Shown: one piece after another, positions 54,130 to 61,492 of the stretch
How the letters are laid out: every line of letters begins with the position of its first letter
Position numbering within the stretch: the stretch's first letter is position 1
Source: Pseudanabaena yagii GIHE-NHR1
GTDB taxonomy: Bacteria; Cyanobacteriota; Cyanobacteriia; Pseudanabaenales; Pseudanabaenaceae
NCBI RefSeq assembly: GCF_012863495.1
Contig: NZ_JAAVJL010000001.1
Span: forward strand, 1,426,001 to 1,490,000
Direction: 5' to 3'
DNA length: 64,000 nucleotides
Made by a program: the position numbers and the translations under genes
The notes under the pieces: model-generated
Databases searched by the model: none
Seen by the model: the letters and a program-made list of their open reading frames with translations, nothing else
Told to the model about the DNA's origin: nothing

Positions 54130-55449
54130 ATGAAACCTCCCAATTTACATGATTGCGATCGCCAAGATATTCTTGCCTATTGTCAACAGGCTTGGCAAAT
54201 CGAAGACCAATTGCTGAAAAGTTTAATTAATCCCGAAACTTTCTATCTCAATCCCGACCCTTTACGCAATTTATTGATCTTCTATTTAGGACATTCGGCA
54301 GTCTTTTACATCAACAAACTAGTCCGAGTTGGCTTAATTAACGAACGGATCAATCCACATTTTGAAAGCCTCTTTGAAATTGGAGTCGATCCCGAAAAGC
54401 CTGATGAAATTGAGAGTATTTTCGATAATTTGCGGCAAGCGGATGTGATAGAAGTATGGGCATATCGTCAGCAGGTCTATGACAGGATCAGCGATTTGAT
54501 CAATCATGTAGCGATCGCTTTGCCCATTAATCAAGAGCATCCGCTTTGGGCGCTAATGATGGCGATCGAACATCAGTATATTCATATTGAGACCTCATCA
54601 ATGTTGATTCGCCAATTACCTGTGGATAAGCTGCAACGTCCTCAAGGTTGGGAATATGCGCCAGCGAATGGCTATACCAGACCAAACGAGATGATCGAAA
54701 TTGCAGGAGGAACGGTGCGCTTCGGTAAGCCCCAAGACTCCAATATCTATGGCTGGGATATTGAATATGGCGATCGCACTGTCGATGTGGCAACTTTTCA
54801 AGCGAGTAAATACCTAATTACCAACGCCGAATTTCTCGAATTCGTCAAAGATGGCGGCTATGAAAATCAAGACTATTGGCATAAGTCAGCGTGGGATTGG
54901 AAAGTGCAGCATAATGTCAAACATCCTAAATTCTGGATTCCTGACGCTGATAGCTACAAATATCGCGCTATGTTTAATGAAATCGCGATGCCTTTTGATT
55001 TTCCTGTGGAGGTAAATCATCACGAAGCGATCGCCTATTGTCGCTGGAAAGGAAACAATACTCGCCTCATGACTGAAGCTGAATATCATCTCGCAACTTA
55101 TGGTATGGGGCTAAGCTCATCACAGGCTGAGGATAATTCTAGATTTAATCTCAACTTAAAATTCGCTTCACCTAGTCCTGTGGGCTATCTCGAATCAGCA
55201 AAAAGTCCATCGGGTCTCTATGATCTGCGGGGTAATGTTTGGGAATGGCTAAACGATCATTTAACACCTCTCAATGGATATCAACCCCATTACCTCTATG
55301 AAAACTATTCTGCACCATATTTCGATAATAAGCATAATATGATGGCTGGTGGCTCATGGATTACCAGTGGAACCGAAGCCTATCCCTATTATCGCAACTG
55401 GTTCCGTCCAAACTTCTACCAACATGCAGGTTTTAGAATTGCTAAGTAG
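54130..55449 (+). CDS. egtB: Hercynine oxygenase / ergothioneine sulfoxide synthase
   Basis: 439 residues. EgtB is a non-haem iron enzyme that couples hercynine to a thiol (cysteine or gamma-glutamylcysteine) and oxidises the product. The N-terminal DinB-like domain provides the iron ligands: His in YLGHSAVFYINK and the HxxxHxE motif AIEHQYIHIET. The C-terminal formylglycine-generating-enzyme-like domain has GTVRFGKPQ, YLITNAEFLEFVKDGGYE, CRWKGNNTRLMTEAEYHLA and DLRGNVWEW, and ends FYQHAGFRIAK. No egtC or egtE is nearby. Confidence 0.93.
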   Translation: MKPPNLHDCDRQDILAYCQQAWQIEDQLLKSLINPETFYLNPDPLRNLLIFYLGHSAVFYINKLVRVGLINERINPHFESLFEIGVDPEKPDEIESIFDNLRQADVIEVWAYRQQVYDRISDLINHVAIALPINQEHPLWALMMAIEHQYIHIETSSMLIRQLPVDKLQRPQGWEYAPANGYTRPNEMIEIAGGTVRFGKPQDSNIYGWDIEYGDRTVDVATFQASKYLITNAEFLEFVKDGGYENQDYWHKSAWDWKVQHNVKHPKFWIPDADSYKYRAMFNEIAMPFDFPVEVNHHEAIAYCRWKGNNTRLMTEAEYHLATYGMGLSSSQAEDNSRFNLNLKFASPSPVGYLESAKSPSGLYDLRGNVWEWLNDHLTPLNGYQPHYLYENYSAPYFDNKHNMMAGGSWITSGTEAYPYYRNWFRPNFYQHAGFRIAK

Positions 55450-55459
55450 CTCAAGGTAT

Positions 55460-55524
55460 AAACCCAAACCCAAATAGCTGTTTCGCTCGCATAGCGGACG
55501 AAACAGCTATTTGGGTTTGGGTTT
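55460..55524. terminator. Long hairpin downstream of egtB, 26-bp stem
   Basis: Arms AAACCCAAACCC...TTTCG (55460-55485) and CGAAACAGC...GGGTTT (55499-55524) are perfect complements. The 13-nt loop is itself partly self-complementary. TTTT follows, so plus-strand termination is plausible. Confidence 0.85.
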
Positions 55525-55565
55525 TACTTATGTTTAACCACTTACAAACATTTCTAAATAGGTAA

Positions 55566-55732
55566 CTGATGTTACGTGGAAGTAATTCCTGCGATGTTGA
55601 AGGATCGGGGCTGGCACGGAGGCACAGCCCCTACCCAAAATTTAAATTATTTAGGTAGGGGCAAATCCCCCCGTGGTTGCCCTGCTGTGCTAGCAGCAAG
55701 AAATTCATACCCTGAGTTCCACGTAACACCAG
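55566..55732. mobile_element. Element B: 167 bp with terminal repeats CTGATGTTACGTGGAA
   Basis: Left end CTGATGTTACGTGGAA (55566-55581), right end TTCCACGTAACACCAG (55717-55732). Interior with GGGGCTG...CCCCTACC and GGTAGGGGC palindromes, unlike element A. Its right end nearly reaches the stop codon of the kinase gene. Confidence 0.75.
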
Positions 55733-55736
55733 CTAT

Positions 55737-56876
55737 TTAGAGGATACTAGTAGTCAAGGGTAATTCAATGTTAATCGTAGTCCCTTGACCATAGCTACTA
55801 GAAATTGAGAATTTCCCTTGATAGATTTCCACGATTTTCTTGGCTATTTTTAATCCTAGTCCGATTCCTTGCTGCTCGTAATATCTGCGCTCAAATTGAA
55901 TAAAAGCACCAATTCTATTGATTTGATCTTCTGTCATTCCCCGTCCTTGATCAGAAATAGATAGATGTAACACATCATCTTTTGCCCAACTTGCTACTTT
56001 AATTGGAGTACCAGATTTAGAAAATTTACACGCATTTTCTATTAATTCATTGATCATAGATACAAAATCTTTTTCATTCATAGAAATATTTATATCTTCA
56101 AGATCTAAAACTAAATCGTTTAAGCGATTATTAGCCTTTATTGCACAAGCATTTTCAATGAGAATCATTGTAGGTAGGTCTAGATAATATGTATTTCTAC
56201 TCTCATCAATTTTAGGATTAATAGCAAATATCTCTAATTTTGTATATTCCATGAACTTCTTAGTCAATTTTTCTAGCCTTTGAATAGAATGCTTGGCTAG
56301 ACTTAACCATTCATGGATTTCCTCAGATTCCATATTTTGATGGTCATTTATGACCATCTCTATTGCTCCAAATACTCCATTAAGAGGTGTATTTAGTTCA
56401 TGGGGAAGCGAGGAAGATAAATTCCCACATAATTCATCCATATTATTTTGGAGAACATGAATTGTATTTTCTTGTAACTTCGATAGCGCTTTTATTTGAT
56501 CGTATTGTTGTTTAATCCGCAACATGGACTTAACTCTTGCGCCAAGCTCAATGCGATCGACGGGCTTGCTGATAAAGTCATCTGCTCCTGATTCTAAGCA
56601 GAGGGCAATATCTTTCTTGGCGGTGAGAGATGTGACCATGATAATCGGCACATGTTTCCATGCATCCATTGATTTGAGGCGACGGCATACTTCCATCCCA
56701 TCCATTTTGGGCATCATCACATCGAGTAAAATTACATCAGGTTGATAATACTCAAGGTTATCAAGTGCATCTTGACCACTAGTTGCATAATCTAATTTAT
56801 AGGTTTGATTAGATAGCAGGGTTTGGATAACATCAAAATTATAGGTTTCATCATCAATGACTAAAATAGAAGACAT
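55737..56876 (-). CDS. Response regulator-histidine kinase (REC-HisKA-HATPase)
   Basis: 379 residues. Residues 1-120 are REC (ILVIDDETYNFDVIQ, phospho-Asp in VILLDVMMPKMDGM, ISKPVD). After a helix comes a HisKA-like region with the H-box LPHELNTPLNGVFGAIEMV, and then HATPase_c (NELIENACKFSKSG, ISDQGRGM, QGIGLGLKIAKKIVE). An N-terminal receiver before the kinase suggests that it is switched by phosphotransfer. It starts 2 nt after the stop of the large CBS kinase, so the two are cotranscribed and coupled. Confidence 0.9.
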   Translation of the reverse strand: MSSILVIDDETYNFDVIQTLLSNQTYKLDYATSGQDALDNLEYYQPDVILLDVMMPKMDGMEVCRRLKSMDAWKHVPIIMVTSLTAKKDIALCLESGADDFISKPVDRIELGARVKSMLRIKQQYDQIKALSKLQENTIHVLQNNMDELCGNLSSSLPHELNTPLNGVFGAIEMVINDHQNMESEEIHEWLSLAKHSIQRLEKLTKKFMEYTKLEIFAINPKIDESRNTYYLDLPTMILIENACAIKANNRLNDLVLDLEDINISMNEKDFVSMINELIENACKFSKSGTPIKVASWAKDDVLHLSISDQGRGMTEDQINRIGAFIQFERRYYEQQGIGLGLKIAKKIVEIYQGKFSISSSYGQGTTINIELPLTTSIL

Positions 56877-56878
56877 AC

Positions 56879-59800
56879 TTATTTTTTGAACTCCTTCTTC
56901 ACTAGAAATTGCTGAATTGTTCTTTCTAATTTCTTTATTTTAACTGGTTTGGCTAAATATTCATTAGCCCCTGCGGCTAGGCAACGATCGCGATCGCCTG
57001 TCATCACCAAGGCAGTTAAGGCAACGATCGGGGTATTTAGTAAATCGGGGTCGGAGCGGATTTGTTTAATTGCCTCGATGCCATCCACCTTAGGCATTTG
57101 AATATCCATCAAAATGAGGTCTGGACGATGAGTTTTGGCATAATCAATGGCTTCCTGCCCATCCTTGGCTACTAAGAAATGATAACCCTTCGTTTCAAAG
57201 CATTGAGAAAACATACTGATATTTGCGGCGTTATCTTCTGCCAAGAGAATGAGAGAATTTTGAATCGTACTCATATCAATGGCAAAGGCATCAATATCAG
57301 CTTGATCATCTTGTTTATCGTCAATGATCGCGCAGAAGTGGGTATAGGGAAGATCGATGGTAAAGCAACTGCCGACATCAATTTCACTAGTGAGACCGAC
57401 GACACCGCCATGCATCTCGACAATGCGTTTAACTAGAGCAAGTCCTAGCCCTGTTCCATTGTATTCACGGTTGAGCGCACTATCGATTTGAATAAATGGC
57501 TGAAAGAGCTTATGGATATTTTCAGGTAGGATGCCGATACCCGTATCAATTACAGCGATATGTAAATATTGCCGTAATTCCAAACTATCTGTATCTGAAC
57601 TCTCTAAATGCTTGAGAGAGGCTTCTAGGGTGATATGTCCCCCTTCTGGTGTAAATTTGACAGCATTATTTAATAAATTAATTAGGACTTGGCGAATGCG
57701 GCGTTCATCAACCAATATATTCGGCAGGTTATATTGCAATTGGAAGTCCAGTTGAATATTTTTTTGTAATGCCTGTTGATTGACAAAAGCCAGACTGGTC
57801 TGACAGAGATGATTGACAGGGATAGAAGTGAGATCTAATTCAAGTTGTCCAGCTTCAATTTTGGCGAGGTCGAGAATATCGTCAATTAATTCCAGCAGAT
57901 GAGCGCCACTACTCTCAATGATCTGCAATGCATTAACTTGTTTTTCATTAACTTCCCCAAAAAACTGTTCCTTAAGCCCATCGGTCATGCCCAAGATGGC
58001 ATTGAGTGGTGTGCGGAGTTCATGGCTCATATTGGCGAGGAACTCATCTTTGAGGCGCGTGACACGGGCGAGTTCTTGGTTGGTTTCCTTGAGTTCTTTG
58101 GTGCGTTGTTCAACCTTTGATTCGAGGTCTTGGTTGAGTTGATGTAGCTCTCTCTCTGCTTGTTTACGATCGCTAATATCGCGGATCATAAATAAGACTT
58201 CATCATCACCATATTTAATCACGCGGACTTCTTCATCTTGGAGGCGATCGCGGACTTGGATTTGCTGCTCATAAATTTGCAACTCCCCCGTATCTAAGGC
58301 TTTTTGTAAGTAATGTAACTGTTGCCTAGCGATTTCTGGGGGCAATACGTCATTGATTGCCATTCCCGATATATCAATGTTACGACCGAGAATGCCAAAG
58401 TCTTGATATGGGGTCACATAACCGCGATAATGCCCGTCAGCACCAACCCGCACCATAATGTCTGGAATAGTAGCTAAAATCGCATGGCTTTGAGCTTCGC
58501 TTTGGCGCAGGCGCATTTCCGCTAACTGGCACTCATTGAGCCGCTCTTGTAATTTTTGATTGGTGTCAACCTGATGCAGAGCGATCGCTAAATGTACTGA
58601 CAAAGACTGTAGCAACTCAATTTCTTCCTCCTGCCAATCTCGCGCCTTACTACTTTCAGTGACATTGAGAAATCCCCATAATTCATCGGCATATAAAATC
58701 GGTACTAAGATCTGAGCGCAGATCTTCAGTTTAGAGAGAATGTTTTGCTGATAGGCGGACATGGTACTGGTGTGGATATCGCCAACAGCGCAACGCGAGT
58801 AATAGGTATCACATCCTACATAAAGTTGATTGGTGTTAATTCCAGTAACCACCTGTCCCAAGGCTGATAGCGGTGAGTCCGTAGATTCCGCAACAATCGT
58901 ATTTTGGGCATTCTCTTCAATCTTGATGATGTTAACGCGATCGCATTTTAAAATTTGACGCACACGCTCCACAGTTGTATTGAGAATAGTCTGTAGGCTG
59001 AACGAAGAACGAATTTGAATAGATAGCTCAGCTAATACTCTTTCCTGCTTTACTTTTTCCTCAAGGGCAAAGGTACGCGCCGCAACCTCTTGTTCTAGTT
59101 CCAAATTACGATTGGTAAGTAGTTGCATCTTCTCCGATTCAAGCTGCAATACCTTCTTCTCTAAAATCTCTGCTTGCTTGTGCAGTTCTAAGGGATTAAG
59201 AACTTGCAACAGGCTACTACGGGTAATAATTCCTATTAATTTCCCCTGCTCATCGGTTACAGCTAGTCGATGGATCAGATTTTCCTCCATCTTGCAATAG
59301 ACTGCCCACAACGACTCCTCATGACTAACGGTCACTATTGGTGTACCCATGACTGCCTTGGCTAGATAGCTCTCTAAGTTCAAACCTAGTCCCTGCAATT
59401 GCACAATATCGCGCTCGGTGATAATTCCTACAGGGATCTGCATTTGTTCTTCTGGTCGCACAATCAGCACAGAGCTAACGTGATGCTCAAACATCAGTTG
59501 CGTAATTGTCAGGATCGAGCTATCAGCTTCTGCACAAATAACCCTGCGGGTCATAACTTCTGCCACTGTGCGCGATCGCAAAATATCTTCAGGGCTAGCA
59601 GTTTGCCTGAGACTCTCATGGGTTAACAGTCCGACCAAATGGTTGTGAGCATCTAAAATCGGTATATGGCGAATGTGATACTTTTGGAGTAAATTCACCA
59701 CAAAAAACAAGTCGGGGAAATTAGATTCATTGAGAGTGATGACGGGATAGGTCATGACATCCCGCACTAGCAAATTATCCAAAGAAAGCTTTTGGGCGGT

Positions 59801-60064
59801 CAATTTCACGATATCTCTCTCGGTGATGATGCCGACGACTTTCTCTTCTCTCACGACTAATACACAGCTCGATCTCGCTTCTAGCTGCATAGCTTCTACT
59901 TGACCTGTCATATTTCTAGTGGTGTCACAGGCAGATCGCATTGTACTCATCATGCTAATCGCCACAGTTACCTTGGTCTCTGGGGAAACCGTTAATGGGT
60001 CACAGATAATGGCAGAATTTAACGATCTTAATTCTGCCTGAGCAAAAGACGTACTACTAAGCAT
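56879..60064 (-). CDS. Hybrid histidine kinase with four CBS domains: CBSx4-GAF-PAS-HisKA-HATPase-REC
   Basis: 1061 residues. Four CBS motifs form two Bateman modules at ~20-150 (VGIITERDIVKL, VGLLTHESL) and ~165-295 (VGIITERDIVQL, IGIITRSSLL); such modules often bind adenine nucleotides. A helix is followed by GAF (~350-505; CDRVNIIKIEE, LWGFLNVTES), which has no CH cysteine motif and so probably binds no bilin. Next are PAS (~525-640), HisKA ([15 protein letters not shown]), HATPase_c (LLNNAVKFTPEGG, DTGIGILPEN) and REC (LILLAEDNAANIS, LILMDIQMPKVDG, YLAKPVK). It is predicted to be a soluble sensor integrating energy state and another signal. It heads a two-gene operon. Confidence 0.9.
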   Translation of the reverse strand: MLSSTSFAQAELRSLNSAIICDPLTVSPETKVTVAISMMSTMRSACDTTRNMTGQVEAMQLEARSSCVLVVREEKVVGIITERDIVKLTAQKLSLDNLLVRDVMTYPVITLNESNFPDLFFVVNLLQKYHIRHIPILDAHNHLVGLLTHESLRQTASPEDILRSRTVAEVMTRRVICAEADSSILTITQLMFEHHVSSVLIVRPEEQMQIPVGIITERDIVQLQGLGLNLESYLAKAVMGTPIVTVSHEESLWAVYCKMEENLIHRLAVTDEQGKLIGIITRSSLLQVLNPLELHKQAEILEKKVLQLESEKMQLLTNRNLELEQEVAARTFALEEKVKQERVLAELSIQIRSSFSLQTILNTTVERVRQILKCDRVNIIKIEENAQNTIVAESTDSPLSALGQVVTGINTNQLYVGCDTYYSRCAVGDIHTSTMSAYQQNILSKLKICAQILVPILYADELWGFLNVTESSKARDWQEEEIELLQSLSVHLAIALHQVDTNQKLQERLNECQLAEMRLRQSEAQSHAILATIPDIMVRVGADGHYRGYVTPYQDFGILGRNIDISGMAINDVLPPEIARQQLHYLQKALDTGELQIYEQQIQVRDRLQDEEVRVIKYGDDEVLFMIRDISDRKQAERELHQLNQDLESKVEQRTKELKETNQELARVTRLKDEFLANMSHELRTPLNAILGMTDGLKEQFFGEVNEKQVNALQIIESSGAHLLELIDDILDLAKIEAGQLELDLTSIPVNHLCQTSLAFVNQQALQKNIQLDFQLQYNLPNILVDERRIRQVLINLLNNAVKFTPEGGHITLEASLKHLESSDTDSLELRQYLHIAVIDTGIGILPENIHKLFQPFIQIDSALNREYNGTGLGLALVKRIVEMHGGVVGLTSEIDVGSCFTIDLPYTHFCAIIDDKQDDQADIDAFAIDMSTIQNSLILLAEDNAANISMFSQCFETKGYHFLVAKDGQEAIDYAKTHRPDLILMDIQMPKVDGIEAIKQIRSDPDLLNTPIVALTALVMTGDRDRCLAAGANEYLAKPVKIKKLERTIQQFLVKKEFKK

Positions 60065-60279
60065 TAGATTTGTGATGACAGCCTTAAAGGTGAGAGAATA
60101 GTCAAGGATTCCTATATTTCGGTCAAAATGCTACTTAACACGCTCAAATATTCATTGAAATAATCTAGACATCTAGGATTAGGTAGTTTGAAATCCCCCA
60201 TTGCTTTGAATATTACCCTTAGTATTGGAATATACTTTAAGTATAAAGAGATTATTAAATTCTAAAGGGATTTTTAATA

Positions 60280-60780
60280 ATGTATTCGTATCCTCAACGA
60301 ATTGAACCGCAAGCTGGGCAGGAATCTGTCTGGGATTATCCTCGTCCTGCGATCTGGGAAGATACTGATAAGCATATTCGTATAATTTGTAATGGAGTTG
60401 TCTTAGCCGAAACGCAACGGGCTAAGCGTGTGCTCGAAACGAGTCATCCGCCTTGCTACTACATTCCAATGGAAGATATTAAGATGGAATATCTAGTCGA
60501 AACTTCGCGCCGTACTCGCTGTGAATGGAAGGGAGTTAGTCAATATTATGATGTTGCGATCGCAGATAAATACATCCAAAATGCTGCATGGCGATATTCT
60601 ATCCCTACGCCCAATTTTGTAGAGATTCAAGATTCTCTAAGCTTCTATGGTAGTTTGATGGATGCTTGCTATGTCAATGATGAGCTTATCACACCGCAAT
60701 CAGGTGATTTTTACGGCGGCTGGATTACTTCCGATATTGTGGGTCCTTTTAAAGGCGAAGTCGGGACTTGGGGTTGGTAG
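60280..60780 (+). CDS. DUF427 family protein
   Basis: 166 residues. The core fits DUF427: PRPAIWEDTDKHIRIICNGVVLAETQRAKRVLETSHPPCYYIPMEDIKM, then CEWKGVSQYYDVAI and AAWRYSIPTP. DUF427 proteins are small beta-rich proteins of unsettled function. The extra C-terminal ~45 residues (DACYVNDELITPQSGDFYGG, then WITSDIVGPFKGE) are common in cyanobacterial members. AAGGGA precedes the ATG at good spacing. It stands alone; the repeat array starts just downstream. Confidence 0.85.
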   Translation: MYSYPQRIEPQAGQESVWDYPRPAIWEDTDKHIRIICNGVVLAETQRAKRVLETSHPPCYYIPMEDIKMEYLVETSRRTRCEWKGVSQYYDVAIADKYIQNAAWRYSIPTPNFVEIQDSLSFYGSLMDACYVNDELITPQSGDFYGGWITSDIVGPFKGEVGTWGW

Positions 60781-60790
60781 TTTTCTATAA

Positions 60791-61450
60791 ATTTTGCGAT
60801 CGCCTTAATTTGGCAATACTTTGCCCTAACCTCACAACGCAGGGACAAGCGATCGCTGAAGGCACAGATTTAGATCTCCGACTTTTTTTGTGAATTTACA
60901 AATTGTCTTTGCTTGCATAGAAAAAGTCGGAGATCTGGGAATTTGCAGGTTTCTTTTTAATTTGGGAATGCTATGCCCAATACCTCACAACGCAGGGACA
61001 AGCGATCGCTGAAATCACAGAGCGCATAGGATTTATAGAAATGCAGGAAATGTAGGGCATAGCATTCCCACAGAAATTTATAAATTTTCAGGTCGTCTTA
61101 ATTTGGGAATGCTATGCCCAAAATCTCACAACGCAGGGACAATTTATCTGTGAAGGCATAGAGGCATAGGATTTATAGAAATGTAGGAATTGTAGGGGCA
61201 AAGCATTCCCGCAGAAATTTATAAATTTTCAGGTCGCCTTATTCGGGAATGCTTTGCCCAAAACCTCACAACGCAGGGACAATTTATCTGTGAAAGCACA
61301 GAGCGCATAGAATTGATAGAAATGTAGGGGCATAGCATTCCCGCAGAAATTTATAAATTTACAGATCGCCTAAATTTGGGAATGCTATGCCCTAAACCTC
61401 GCAACGCAGGGACAATTTATCTGTGAAGGCATAGAGGGCAAAGCATTTGC
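60791..61450. repeat. Array of five ~133-152-bp direct repeats with internal inverted repeats
   Basis: Units start near 60809, 60961, 61102, 61242 and 61375. Each holds GGGAATGCTATGCCC, CTCACAACGCAGGGACA, then GGCATAGCATTCCC, and ends near AAATTTATAAATTT and a CAGRTCGCC-like sequence. The two outer motifs of a unit are reverse complements, so each unit can form a large hairpin. Unit 1 carries an extra inverted repeat, GATCTCCGACTTTTT (60873-60887) / AAAAAGTCGGAGATC (60921-60935). A further partial motif (GCAAATGCTATGCCC, ~61486) overlaps the end of the NACHT gene. Confidence 0.85.
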
Positions 61451-61492
61451 AGATCGATATGGTTGTGGGTCTTAAAAATTGTGGCGCAAATG

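Noticed and set aside
56879-60064. Cyanobacteriochrome in the CBS kinase
   Set aside because: Its GAF domain lacks the CH cysteine motif; the segment is KLKICAQILVPIL with no preceding Cys-His.
60791-61450. CRISPR array
   Set aside because: Units are 133-152 bp, similar over their whole length and internally palindromic, with no unique spacers and no cas genes.
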